39,354 nucleotides of DNA from Hymenobacter coccineus. Lineage in GTDB: Bacteria; Bacteroidota; Bacteroidia; Cytophagales; Hymenobacteraceae. Below are positions 8,440 to 16,584 of this stretch, in pieces. Position 1 is the stretch's first letter. Each line of letters starts with the position of its first letter. The stretch is taken from NCBI RefSeq assembly GCF_001816125.1, contig NZ_MDZA01000299.1, forward strand, positions 1 to 39,354. Reading direction: 5' to 3'. The notes below the pieces were generated by a model. It ran no database searches and was not told where the DNA came from. It saw only the letters and a list, made by a program, of their open reading frames with translations. The translations under genes and the position numbers were made by a program.

Positions 8440-8616
8440 CTAGCCGCTGTAGCCGCCGCCGCTTTCGGGCTCGGTGGCGCTGCCGCCGGGCTTGGTGGGC
8501 GTGGGCAGGTCGGTTTCGGTTTCGATGTGGACTTTGCTGTAATCGGGCACGCCGTCGCCTTGCACGGGTACGGGCGGCTCGGTGTGCGGGTCGGGGGTTG
8601 GATCGGTCTGGCTCAT
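8440..8616 (-). CDS. Small Pro/Gly-rich hypothetical protein, 58 aa
   Basis: ATG at 8616 and TAG at 8440-8442 frame a 58-residue protein starting MSQTDPTPDPHTEPPVPVQG and ending GGGYSG. It is rich in Pro, Gly, Thr and acidic residues, has no Cys and no hydrophobic segment, and is probably disordered and cytoplasmic. I do not recognise a family. Support for a real gene is a clean start and stop, GC-rich third positions (GCC, CCC, GTG, CTG) like neighbouring genes, and a strong terminator 26 nt downstream. It is divergent from fumC, so both promoters must lie in 8617-8759. Function unknown. Confidence 0.6.
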   Translation of the reverse strand: MSQTDPTPDPHTEPPVPVQGDGVPDYSKVHIETETDLPTPTKPGGSATEPESGGGYSG

Positions 8617-8698
8617 GGCGGGGGGAGTATTAAGAAAGGATAACTGCGGGGTGTACGGCCCGGGGGCCCCAATGGCTGCCCGCGGGGACCGGCCCGCT

Positions 8699-8706
8699 TA
8701 CTTTTG
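8699..8706 (+). promoter_or_regulatory. Possible Bacteroidota -7 box for fumC
   Basis: TACTTTTG matches the Bacteroidota primary sigma consensus TAnnTTTG and lies 53 nt before the fumC ATG. I see no convincing TTG-type -33 box at the usual distance, so this rests on the -7 element alone. Confidence 0.45.
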
Positions 8707-8759
8707 CGACCGTTGCCGGTTGTTTTTCTCCCACGCTTTCCACTCCCGCCCCCGAGGCC

Positions 8760-10166
8760 ATGACGCAGTTCCGCACCGAAAAAGATACCATGGGCACCGT
8801 GCAGGTGCCCGCCGACGCCTACTGGGGCGCCCAAACCCAGCGCAGCATCGAGAACTTTCCCATTGCGCAGGACATCAATAAGATGCCCAAGGAAATTATC
8901 CGTGCGTTTGCCTATCTCAAGAAGGCCGCGGCCCTCACCAACCGCGACGCGGGCGTGCTCGACGCCGAAAAAGCCAAGCTGATTGGCCAGGTGTGCGACG
9001 AGATTTTGGACGGTAAGCTGACCGATTCGTTTCCGCTGGTGGTATGGCAGACGGGCTCGGGCACGCAGAGCAACATGAACGTGAACGAGGTGGTGGCCTA
9101 CCGCGGCCACGTGCTGCACGGCGGCCAGCTCAGCGACGAGAAGAAGTTCTTGGCCCCGAACGACGACGTAAACAAATCGCAATCAAGCAACGACACGTTC
9201 CCGACGGCCATGCACATCGCGGCCTACAAGATCCTGGTTGAAACCACGATTCCGGGCATTACCAAGCTGCGCGATGCCCTGCAAGCCAAGTCCACGGAGT
9301 TCATGGACGTGGTGAAGATTGGGCGCACGCACTTCATGGACGCCACGCCGCTCACGCTAGGCCAGGAGTTTTCGGGCTACGTGGCCCAGCTCACCCACGG
9401 CCTCAAGGCCATCAACAACACGCTGGCCCACCTGAGCGAGCTGGCCCTGGGCGGCACCGCCGTGGGCACGGGCATCAACACGCCCCCCGGCTACTCCGAG
9501 AACGTGGCCCAGCACATTGCCGAGCTAACGGGCCTGCCCTTCGTCACGGCCGAAAACAAGTTTGAGGCCCTGGCCGCGCACGACGCCATCGTGGAAGCCC
9601 ATGGGGCCCTAAAAACGGTAGCCGTCAGCCTGATGAAAATCGCCAACGATGTGCGCATGCTCAGCTCGGGGCCCCGGGCCGGCATCGGCGAGATTTCCAT
9701 CCCCGACAACGAGCCCGGTTCCAGCATCATGCCCGGCAAGGTGAACCCCACCCAGTGCGAGGCCCTGACGATGGTGGCCGCCCAGGTAATGGGCAACGAC
9801 GTGGCCATCACCGTCGGCGGCTCGATGGGCCACTTCGAGCTGAACGTGTTCAAGCCGCTGATGATCTACAACTTCCTGCACTCAGCCCGCCTCATCGGCG
9901 ACGCCTGCGTGTCGTTCACCGACCGCTGCGCCGTGGGCATCACCCCCATCCGGGCCAACATCCAGAAGCACGTCGATTCGTCGCTGATGCTCGTCACGGC
10001 CCTCAACCCGCACATCGGCTACTACAAAGCCGCCGAAATTGCCCAGACAGCCCACAAAAACGGCTCGACTCTGAAGGAAACCGCCTTACAATTAGGCTAC
10101 CTCACCGCCGAGCAGTTCGACGAGTGGCTGAAGCCCGAGGACATGGTGGGCGAAATCAAGAAATAG
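8760..10166 (+). CDS. fumC: Class II fumarate hydratase
   Basis: A 468-residue soluble, cofactor-free fumarase that interconverts fumarate and L-malate in the TCA cycle. The whole length matches the fumarase/aspartase superfamily. Diagnostic segments are [13 protein letters not shown] in region 1, [15 protein letters not shown] with catalytic-site His191, and the signature loop [15 protein letters not shown] with Ser321/Ser322. Length equals that of typical class II enzymes (about 460-470). The [10 protein letters not shown] wording separates it from argininosuccinate lyase and aspartase. It is monocistronic by layout: a terminator follows the stop after 24 nt. Confidence 0.97.
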   Translation: MTQFRTEKDTMGTVQVPADAYWGAQTQRSIENFPIAQDINKMPKEIIRAFAYLKKAAALTNRDAGVLDAEKAKLIGQVCDEILDGKLTDSFPLVVWQTGSGTQSNMNVNEVVAYRGHVLHGGQLSDEKKFLAPNDDVNKSQSSNDTFPTAMHIAAYKILVETTIPGITKLRDALQAKSTEFMDVVKIGRTHFMDATPLTLGQEFSGYVAQLTHGLKAINNTLAHLSELALGGTAVGTGINTPPGYSENVAQHIAELTGLPFVTAENKFEALAAHDAIVEAHGALKTVAVSLMKIANDVRMLSSGPRAGIGEISIPDNEPGSSIMPGKVNPTQCEALTMVAAQVMGNDVAITVGGSMGHFELNVFKPLMIYNFLHSARLIGDACVSFTDRCAVGITPIRANIQKHVDSSLMLVTALNPHIGYYKAAEIAQTAHKNGSTLKETALQLGYLTAEQFDEWLKPEDMVGEIKK

Positions 10167-10190
10167 GGCCCCGGGTCCCACGCACCACTT

Positions 10191-10224
10191 AGCCGCCTTG
10201 CCCCTGGGGCAGGGCGGCTTTTTA
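10191..10224 (+). terminator. Rho-independent terminator after fumC
   Basis: Stem 10191-10203 with 10207-10219 (AGCCGCCTTGCCC paired with GGGCAGGGCGGCT, one G-U pair) and a 3-nt loop, followed by TTTTTATTTT. Confidence 0.88.
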
Positions 10225-10246
10225 TTTTCAGCATATTTGCAGGGCT

Positions 10247-10834
10247 ATGGATTATACCAAGAACCTCGTACTGGAGAACAGCCGCGTGCGCCTGCGCCCC
10301 CTCGAAGCCGCCGATTTTGAAGCCCTCAAGGCCGTGGCCTTCGACCCCGAACTTTGGCGCTACACCCTCAGCCGCGCCGACGACGTGCTGAGCCTGGCCG
10401 CCTACATTTCGGCCGCCGAGCAGGCGCGGCAAGCCGGGCAGCGCTACCCGTTCGTCATCATCGACCGCGCCACCGGCGAGCTGGCCGGCAGCACGAGCTA
10501 TTACAACATTGTGCCTGATGACCAGCGCCTTAGCATTGGCCACACTTGGGTGGGGGCCCCGTTCCAGCGCACCGGCCTGAACCGGGCGGCCAAGCACCTG
10601 CTGCTGTGCCACGCCTTCGACGTGCTGCAATACGAGCGGGTGGAGCTGGAAACCGACAGCCGCAACCTCAAGTCGCAGGAGGCCATGCGGCGCATGGGGG
10701 CCACCGAGGAAGGCACCCTACGCCGGCACCGCCTCACGCAGAACAACGTGCGGCGCGACACGGTGATTTTCAGCATCATCCGGCCCGAGTGGGACGCGCT
10801 GCGGCACACCGTGTTTGCCGAATTCGATGCGTAG
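10247..10834 (+). CDS. GNAT acetyltransferase, RimJ/RimL type
   Basis: A 195-residue cytoplasmic protein of the GNAT fold. The N-terminal part has the RimJ/RimL pattern (ENSRVRLRPLEAADFEALKAV), and acetyl-CoA-binding motif A lies around residues 97-120 (IGHTWVGAPFQRTGLNRAAK), followed by VELETDSRNLKSQEAMRRMGA. This subfamily acetylates protein N-termini, amino acids or small molecules, and the substrate cannot be told. The last 8 nt overlap the start of the diacylglycerol kinase gene, indicating translational coupling. Confidence 0.88.
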   Translation: MDYTKNLVLENSRVRLRPLEAADFEALKAVAFDPELWRYTLSRADDVLSLAAYISAAEQARQAGQRYPFVIIDRATGELAGSTSYYNIVPDDQRLSIGHTWVGAPFQRTGLNRAAKHLLLCHAFDVLQYERVELETDSRNLKSQEAMRRMGATEEGTLRRHRLTQNNVRRDTVIFSIIRPEWDALRHTVFAEFDA

Positions 10835-11225
10835 CCGGCAACCCCGGGGCCTGTCGGCCAAGGTGTTGCGGCGGCGCATGGCCAGCTTTGGGCACGCGTT
10901 CCGCGGGGTGGGCGCTGCCTTGCGCTCCGAGCTGCATTTGCGCTTCCACGCCGTGGCCACGGTGGTGGTGGTGGGGCTGGGGTTTTACTATGATATTGCC
11001 CGGCTGGAGTGGGCCCTGGTGGCGCTGGCCGTGGCCGGCGTGTGGGCCGCCGAGCTGGTGAACACCGCCATCGAGGCCCTCACCGACCTGGCCTCGCCCC
11101 ACTACCACGCGCTGGCCGGCCGGGCCAAAGACGTGGCCGCCAGCGCCGTGCTGCTGGCCGCCCTGGGGGCCCTGGTGGTGGGGGCCCTGGTGTTCGGGCC
11201 GCGGGTATTTGGGGCCCCGGCGTAG
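10827..11225 (+). CDS. dgkA: Diacylglycerol/undecaprenol kinase family membrane protein
   Basis: A 132-residue integral membrane kinase. ATG 10827 is chosen because it overlaps the upstream stop by 8 nt; an in-frame start at 10815 is also possible. The DgkA signature is clear: Glu76 and NTAIE at 79-83, Asp87, then KD at 101-102 followed by a small-residue helix (AASAV). Three hydrophobic segments lie near 41-57, 61-80 and 104-124. Family members phosphorylate diacylglycerol or undecaprenol, recycling lipids left over from envelope synthesis; which lipid is used here is not readable. The N-terminal 20 residues are very basic, as expected for a cytosolic amphipathic start. Confidence 0.9.
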   Translation: MRSRQPRGLSAKVLRRRMASFGHAFRGVGAALRSELHLRFHAVATVVVVGLGFYYDIARLEWALVALAVAGVWAAELVNTAIEALTDLASPHYHALAGRAKDVAASAVLLAALGALVVGALVFGPRVFGAPA

Positions 11226-11337
11226 GCCGGGCGGCGGCGCGGGCCAACCATTGCCAACCTCGGGCGTAAGCAGGCGCGTGGGGCCCCCGGCGCCCGGGGG
11301 CCCCACGCCCACCCCACCCCTCGCCAACTGCTTTTTT

Positions 11338-11802
11338 ATGCGCCTTCTGCCTACCCTTATTGCCGCCACGCTGCTACTGGCCACCGCCTGCGGGGCCGAC
11401 CGCGTCACCGTGGGCACGCCCACCACCCAGCCCAACGGCAACAGCATCGCCGAGAACAGCACGCCCGCCCCCACCTCGGCCAACACCGTGGACGCCGTGC
11501 CCGCCCGCGTGGCCATCGAGGACACCACCGCCCGGCCCCAGTGGCTGAAGGCGCGCATTGCCGAAACGCTCGGCCACCGCAAGCAATACCCCATCGTGCG
11601 CATCTACCGCTACGTGTACAACGACCAGACGGTGTACTGGGAAACAGCGCCCTGCTGCGACCAGCAATCGACGGTGTACGACACCAAGGGCAACGTGCTG
11701 TGCCACCCCGACGGCGGCATCACGGGCAAGGGCGACGGCCAGTGCGCCAACTTCGAGAAGCGCAAAGCCAACGAGAAACTGGTGTGGCAAGACCCCCGGT
11801 GA
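11338..11802 (+). CDS. Small Cys-rich lipoprotein, possibly DUF6970-like
   Basis: ATG 11338 starts a 154-residue protein with a lipoprotein-like leader (MRLLPTLIAATLLLATAC, Cys18); the longer open frame from 11209 lacks a signal. A Pro/Thr-rich linker follows, then a conserved-looking C-terminal domain with YPIVRIYRYVYNDQTVYW, APCCDQ, and CHPDGGITGKGDGQC. The CCD and C-x-PDGG-x-TGKGDGQC pattern recalls a small Bacteroidota domain I believe is catalogued as DUF6970, but I cannot check this. The cysteines could form disulphides in the periplasm. Function unknown. Its TGA stop lies at the outer edge of the repeat at 11798-11951. Confidence 0.7.
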   Translation: MRLLPTLIAATLLLATACGADRVTVGTPTTQPNGNSIAENSTPAPTSANTVDAVPARVAIEDTTARPQWLKARIAETLGHRKQYPIVRIYRYVYNDQTVYWETAPCCDQQSTVYDTKGNVLCHPDGGITGKGDGQCANFEKRKANEKLVWQDPR

Positions 11803-11951
11803 GTCGGTGAATGAGCGAATTGGTGAATGGTGAGTTCTTTCCCATCAGTGAGTACGCTGTTTCACTGCCTCGCTTTTTTGCTTGTCCTTTCCACTTGCTT
11901 GCGTTTTTTCTCATTCACTCATTTACCTACTCACCCATTCACCGATTCACC
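11798..11951. repeat. Imperfect inverted repeat between lipoprotein and DinB gene
   Basis: GGTGAGTCGGTGAATG (11798-11813) is the reverse complement, with one mismatch, of CATTCACCGATTCACC (11936-11951). Inside it, short GTGAATG/CATTCAC-type words recur several times on both sides (for example near 11820-11830 and 11911-11935). The lipoprotein's stop codon lies within the left arm and the DinB start follows 2 nt after the right arm. Confidence 0.65.
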
Positions 11952-11953
11952 GC

Positions 11954-12445
11954 ATGATCAATACCATCGCCAAGCTCGGCGTTTTCAACGTGTGGGCCAA
12001 CGAAACCTTGCTGCGCCGCCTCGACTCGTCGGTGGCCGCGGGCAAGGAGGCGCCCCAGCCGGCGCTGCGCATCTTCAGCCACGTCATCAACGCTCAGGCC
12101 ATCTGGATTGCCCGCCTCTCGGGCACGGCCAGCCCCCTCAAAGTGTGGCAGGAGCACGACCTGGCCGGCCTGCACCATTGGCACGAGCAAACCTCGCAGG
12201 CCTTCGCCGACCTTTGCGCCAACGCCGACGAAACCGAGCTGCTGCGCCACATTCAATACGCTAACTCCCAGGGAGATGCGTTCGACTCGCAGGTGAGCGA
12301 CATCCTGACGCACTGCGTGGTACACGCCAGCTACCACCGCGGCCAGGTAGCCACCAAAATGCGCGAAGGCGGCCTGGAGCCCGTCAATTCCGACTTCATC
12401 ACCTACTGCCGCGAGCAAGCCGGCCAAGTAACCCCGCAACTGTAA
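11954..12445 (+). CDS. DinB-like four-helix metalloprotein
   Basis: ATG 11954 begins a 163-residue protein matching the DinB/YfiT-like four-helix bundle; the open frame before it is repeat sequence. Three likely metal-ligand histidines sit at the expected places: His43 in FSHVINAQ, and His124 and His128 in HASYHRGQV. Members include thiol-dependent transferases (bacillithiol, mycothiol) and many uncharacterised proteins, so no reaction is assigned. The TAA stop is supplied by the left arm of the repeat at 12442-12554. Confidence 0.85.
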   Translation: MINTIAKLGVFNVWANETLLRRLDSSVAAGKEAPQPALRIFSHVINAQAIWIARLSGTASPLKVWQEHDLAGLHHWHEQTSQAFADLCANADETELLRHIQYANSQGDAFDSQVSDILTHCVVHASYHRGQVATKMREGGLEPVNSDFITYCREQAGQVTPQL

Positions 12446-12554
12446 AACGGCGTGGCACTCCGTTTCCGCTAAGGTGCGTTTTAGTCAAAATAGCGAGGCA
12501 TTCGGTTTCCGTTAAAATCTACATTAACGGAAACGGAGTGCCACGCCGTTTTAC
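12442..12554. repeat. Intergenic inverted repeat with nested hairpin, 31-nt arms
   Basis: Arms 12442-12472 and 12524-12554 are reverse complements with a single mismatch (GTAAAACGGCGTGGCACTCC at the outside). A second, nested repeat uses GTTTCCGTTAA (12504-12514) against TTAACGGAAAC (12524-12534), so two alternative foldings compete for the right arm. The DinB stop codon (12443-12445) is inside the left arm. Confidence 0.85.
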
Positions 12555-12630
12555 AAGTTTGGCAGGCCGCCTGGCAGGTAATTGCGGGGCGGCCTGTTCG
12601 CGTTTGGGGCCCCTGCGTATAGCTGGGCAG

Positions 12631-12638
12631 TACGTTTG
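12631..12638 (+). promoter_or_regulatory. Possible -7 box for the response regulator gene
   Basis: TACGTTTG matches TAnnTTTG and ends 5 nt before the ATG at 12644. A TTTG lies upstream at 12603-12606, though 24 nt is a longer spacer than usual. If used, the mRNA would be nearly leaderless. Confidence 0.4.
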
Positions 12639-12643
12639 TTCTC

Positions 12644-13321
12644 ATGAAAATTCTGCTGGTCGAAGACGAGCCGCCGCTGGCCTCCTTCATTAAAAAAGGC
12701 TTTGCCCACGAGGGCTACGACCTCACCGTGGCCTACGACGGGCGCACGGGCTGGTCGCTCTACGCCCAGCAGCCCTACGACCTGGTGATCCTGGACGTGA
12801 ACCTGCCCTACGTGAACGGCGTGGAGCTGTGCCGCCGCATTCGGGCGCACAGCCGCTTGGTGCCCGTGCTGCTGCTCACGGCCCTCGACAGCCTCGACGA
12901 TAAGGAAGCTGGCTTCGCGGCCGGGGCCGATGACTACCTCGTTAAGCCCTTTGAATTCAGGGAATTGCTGATGCGCGCCCGGGCCCTCACGCAGCGCTAC
13001 GCCGCGGCCAGCGGCGAGCGGCGCGAGCTGCGCATGGCCGACCTCGTGCTCGACCTCGACGCCAAAACCGTGGCCCGCGCCGGCCTGCGCATCGACCTCA
13101 CCACCCGCGAGTACTCGCTGCTGGAACACCTGCTGCGCAACCGCGGCCGCGTGGTGTCGCGCGTGGACATTGCCGAGCGCGTCTGGGATTTGGACTTTGA
13201 CACGACTACCAACGTTATCGATGTGTACGTAAGCTACTTGCGCAAGAAGCTGGACCGTGATTTTTCGCCCAAACTCATCCATACCGTGGTGGGCATGGGC
13301 TACGTGATGCGCGAGGGGTAA
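12644..13321 (+). CDS. OmpR/PhoB-family response regulator
   Basis: A 225-residue DNA-binding response regulator. The receiver domain has the acidic pair in LVEDEPPL, phospho-acceptor Asp51 in VILDVNLP, a Thr-containing LLTALDS and Lys101 in LVKPF. The C-terminal winged-helix domain (about 128-223) ends with the typical NVIDVYVSYLRKKLD and HTVVGMGYVMREG. It resembles the CusR/CopR-type regulators that often sit beside RND efflux genes. The partner kinase follows, but a 150-nt inverted repeat separates the two. The likely target is the efflux operon at 15293-21261; this is inferred from position only. Confidence 0.94.
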   Translation: MKILLVEDEPPLASFIKKGFAHEGYDLTVAYDGRTGWSLYAQQPYDLVILDVNLPYVNGVELCRRIRAHSRLVPVLLLTALDSLDDKEAGFAAGADDYLVKPFEFRELLMRARALTQRYAAASGERRELRMADLVLDLDAKTVARAGLRIDLTTREYSLLEHLLRNRGRVVSRVDIAERVWDLDFDTTTNVIDVYVSYLRKKLDRDFSPKLIHTVVGMGYVMREG

Positions 13322-13323
13322 GT

Positions 13324-13473
13324 GCTTACAGAATCGTTTGTCATTGCGAGCGCAACGCAGTGGAGCGCGGCAATCTTTCCTTAGTTGTTCGCTTCATAGA
13401 GTTACTAACCCGAACGTGAAGGATTGCTACGCTCCACTGCGTTGCGCTCGCAATGACAAACGATTCTGTAAGC
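13324..13473. repeat. Inverted repeat inside the two-component pair, 53-nt arms
   Basis: Arms 13324-13376 and 13421-13473 match as reverse complements at 50 of 53 positions (outer end GCTTACAGAATCGTTTGTCA, then TTGCGAGCGCAACGCAGTGG). The 44-nt loop is AT-richer. It fills almost the entire gap between response regulator and kinase. Confidence 0.88.
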
Positions 13474-13486
13474 CCGTTCTACTAAC

Positions 13487-14859
13487 ATGCTGATCCGCAA
13501 CAAGCTGATGCTGCGCTTTACGCTGGTGGTGCTGGCCATTCAGGTCAGCTTCTCGGCGTTTATTTACTACTTCAATGCCAGCACGCGGGCGCAGCGCTTC
13601 GAGCACCGGCTGGGCACCAGCGCCACGCTGGCGGCGCGGCTGCTCATCCGGCCCGGCAAGCTCGAAACCGGGCAGCTCGGCAGCCTGCGCCGCCGCGACC
13701 TGCTCACGCTGCCCGAGGAGCAAATCAGCGTTTATGGGCCCGGCGGCGAGTTGCGCTACAGCAGCGCCGACGACATCGACCAGGGCCCCAACCGGGCGCG
13801 GCTGGGGGCCCTGCAACCGGGCCAGCTCACGGGCTTTGGGGCCGGCGAGCGGCGCGAGGCGGTGGGCCTGGGCTATGACCACAAGGGTGAGCAGTACGCC
13901 ATTTTGTGTCGGCCGACGACCAGCTGGGCTGGGCACGGCTACACCAGCTGGGGTTGCTGCTGCTGCTGGGCAACGTGGGGGCCCTGGCGCTCACCATTTT
14001 GGCGGGTTGGCACTTTGCGGGGGCGGCGCTGGCGCCGGTGGCGCGCATCGGGCGGCAGGCGGGGCGCATTTCGGCCACCAACCTGGGCCGGCGGCTGTCG
14101 GAGGGCAATGGGCGCGACGAACTGGCCCAGTTGGCGCGCGCCTTCAACGCCATGCTGGCCGGGCTGGAGCAGGCCTTTGAGTCGCAGAAAAGCTTCCTGG
14201 CGCACGCCTCGCACGAGCTGCGCACGCCCCTTACCACCCTCACCGGCACCCTCGAAACGGCCCTGGCCTACGACGCCACCCTGCCCGATGCCCGCGAGAG
14301 CCTGACCCACTCGCTCGACGCCGCCCGCCACTTGCAGGGCCTCACCACCAGCCTCCTGGCCCTTGCCAAGGCCGACGGCACGCTGCCGCCCTTCGGCCCC
14401 GTGCGCCTCGACGAGTGCCTAAACCAGGCCCTGGATTTTGCTCGCGCCAAGTACCCGGCCCGCGAGTTTCGGCTCGCGTTCGGGGCCCTGCCGGAGGCCG
14501 AGGCCGATGTATTCATGCTGCCCGGCAACGCCGAGCTGCTCACCACGGCCCTGCTCAACCTGCTCGACAACGCCGCCAAATACTCGGCCGGCCCCGTGCT
14601 GGCCGAGCTGGCCTACGAAGGCCCCACTACTCTGCGCGTGCGCGTGGCCGATGCCGGCCCCGGCCTCAGCCCCGACGAGCTGGGCCACATCTACGAGCCG
14701 CTGTACCGCGCCGCCGGGGCCATGGGCCGCCCCGGCTACGGCCTGGGCCTGCCCCTCACGCAGCGCATTGTGCGCCGCCATGCGGGCCGGCTGGAGCTGA
14801 CCTCGGCTGTGGGCCAGGGCACCACGGCTACCGTGTGGCTGCCGGCGTCGCCGGTGTAA
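13487..14859 (+). pseudogene. Sensor histidine kinase with apparent -1 frameshift near 13906
   Basis: Two overlapping frames together make one sensor kinase of about 457 residues. The first frame (from ATG 13487) gives TM1 (about residues 7-27) and a periplasmic domain ending GEQYAIL; it then turns into Cys/Trp-rich nonsense. The second frame, readable from GTG 13906, continues as VSADDQLGWARLHQLG, then TM2, a HAMP region, the HisKA box SHELRTPL (phospho-His codon at 14212), the N box NLLDNAAKYS, DAGPGLSP and GYGLGLPLTQRIV. Adding one base (for example TTGG for TTG at 13904-13906) restores a full protein with no other defect. All catalytic boxes are intact, so a sequencing error or a very recent mutation is likely. 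The kinase would phosphorylate the regulator at 12644. Confidence 0.85.
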
Positions 14860-14989
14860 AGGGGGGGGAAGGAAAACGGTCGCGGATGCTAACTATTCAC
14901 CCCGTTTTCATCTTTTCTAATACGGCTCTCATACCGTTTTAATGTCGCGGGGGGTCCTTTGTGGGCAGTTGCCACTGCCCCACTTGCCC

Positions 14990-15253
14990 ATGTCCAATTC
15001 TTTCCGGTCGTTGAACTTTATGGCGCTGCTGCTGACTGGGGCCCTGGCTTTATCACTGGGCCTCAATGGCTTTCTGCTGTACAACAGGGCCCCGGCGGCC
15101 ACTGACTACGAAGATATTCAGGAAACCGAAGCCGACCTGCGCCTCACTCAGCGCATGCTGGCCCGCTGCCAGGCCGACCACCACCAGCAGGACAGCTTGC
15201 TGGCCCTGCGGCCTGTATTACCCAGGGCCCTACCCACCGCTTCGGCCCAATAG
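14990..15253 (+). CDS. Small single-pass membrane protein, unknown
   Basis: I take ATG 14990 (MSNSFRSLNF...), giving 87 residues; an earlier in-frame ATG at 14942 would add 16 residues. One transmembrane helix (about 11-31) is followed by an outward or inward facing acidic, possibly helical segment (TDYEDIQETEADLRLTQRML) with one Cys and a Pro-rich tail. I recognise no family. It lies between the two-component genes and the efflux adaptor, 39 nt before the latter, and may be part of the same transcript. It could be an accessory or regulatory subunit of the pump, but nothing in the sequence shows this directly. Confidence 0.6.
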   Translation: MSNSFRSLNFMALLLTGALALSLGLNGFLLYNRAPAATDYEDIQETEADLRLTQRMLARCQADHHQQDSLLALRPVLPRALPTASAQ

Positions 15254-15292
15254 CCGGCCAGATGCTTTTCGCTTGCTCATTTCTCTTCCAGT

Positions 15293-16449
15293 ATGAATTC
15301 CTTGTTTCGCTGCTCCCTCCCTCGCCCATTTGCCCTGGCTACCGCGGCCGGCCTGCTGGCCGCTGGCCTCGCCGGCTGCTCGGCCAAGGCCGAAAAGAAC
15401 ACCGTGGAAGAGGTGGCCGAAGTGCCCGTCGTCACGCTGCGAACCTCTAACCAAACCCTGCACCGCGACTACGTGGCCGATGTGCAAGCCGTGCGCAACG
15501 TGGAAATCCGGGCCCAGGTGGCGGGCTTCCTCGAGCACATTTACGTGGACGAAGGCAAGCCGGTGAAGAAGGGCCAGCCCATGTTCCGCCTGAACGCCAG
15601 CGCCTACCGCAACAAGCTGAGCCAGGCCCAGGCGGCCGTGGCCAGCGCCCAGGCCCAGGCCGCGGCGTCCGCGTGGAGGGCGAGCGGGTGAAGCTGCTGG
15701 TGGACAAAAACGTCATTGCCAAGTCGGAGATGAAGCTCTCGACCAGCAAAGTGCGCGAGGCCGATGCCCGCGTGGCCGACGCCCGCGCCGGCGAGGCCGC
15801 CGCCCGCCTCAGCCTGAGCTACACGCTGGTCAGGGCCCCCTTCGACGGCGTCATCGACCGCATTCCGCTGAAGATGGGCAGCGTGGTGGAGGAAGGCACG
15901 CTGCTCACCACGGTGTCGGACCTGAGCAGCGTGTTTGCTTATTTTGACGTGGCCGAGGGCAGCTACATGAACTACACCAAAGCCCGGCGCGAGCACCCCG
16001 ACCAGCATTCCGATTTAGTGCGCCTCACGCTGGCCAACGGCGAGCTTTACCCACAGGCCGGCCGCATCGAAACGGCCGAGAGCGAGTTCAACCCCAATAC
16101 GGGCTCTATTGCCCTGCGCGCCCGCTTCGCCAACCCTGACCGCCTGCTGCGGCACGGGGCCTCAGGCAAAATTCGGCTAACCAACGAGTTGCCTTCGGCG
16201 CTGCTGCTGCCGCAAAAGGCCGTGTTTGAGATTCAGGACCAAAACTACGTGTACGTGGTGGACCCCTCCGGCACGGTGCACACCCGCAGCTTCACGCCCC
16301 AAACGCGGCTCGGCGATTTCTACGTGGTGAAGGAAGGCCTGAAGCCCGGCGAACGGGTGGTGTACGAAGGGGCCCCGGAGCTGCACGACAAGCAAAAAAT
16401 CAAGGCCAAAACGGTGCTGCTGGACACGGCCGCCGTGGCCGCGCAGTAG
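15293..16449 (+). pseudogene. RND efflux periplasmic adaptor with apparent -1 frameshift near 15665
   Basis: Two frames together encode an AcrA/MexA-type membrane fusion protein of about 385 residues. The first (ATG 15293) has a lipoprotein signal (LAGC, Cys29), the first half of the lipoyl/barrel-sandwich motif (VEIRAQVAGFLEHIYVDEGK) and the start of the alpha hairpin, then stops at 15691. The second frame continues the hairpin (ERVKLLVDKNVIAKSEMKL), the second lipoyl half (LSYTLVRAPFDGVIDRI), the beta-barrel and the membrane-proximal domain to TAG 16449. One extra base around 15661-15668 (for example GCGG for GCG) joins them without a gap. Adaptors link inner-membrane pump and outer-membrane channel. 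As written the gene is broken, but no other damage is seen. Confidence 0.87.
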
Positions 16450-16456
16450 CGCCGTG

Positions 16457-16578
16457 TAGCGTAGACTCTGCGAGTCCGCGCGTGGGAACGGCGTCCCATG
16501 GCCGCCAATCCGTGAGTGTTTTAGCATCTACCACCCTCCCCTAACCCGTCTACGCGCGGACTCGCCGCGTCCACGCTA
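16457..16578. repeat. Intergenic inverted repeat, family A, 27-nt arms
   Basis: Arms 16457-16483 and 16552-16578 are reverse complements with three mismatches (TAGCGTRGAC at the outside, GCGAGTCCGCGCGT inside). The core matches the half-elements at 4530-4555 and 8353-8379. It fills the gap between adaptor and pump genes inside one operon; the pump's ATG (16585) follows 6 nt after it. Confidence 0.85.
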
Positions 16579-16584
16579 CTGCTT

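Noticed and set aside
824..16578. Family A to E repeats as classical MITEs
   Set aside because: I looked for target-site duplications directly outside several arms (2071-2162, 13324-13473, 30546-30656) and saw none, so I list them only as inverted repeats.
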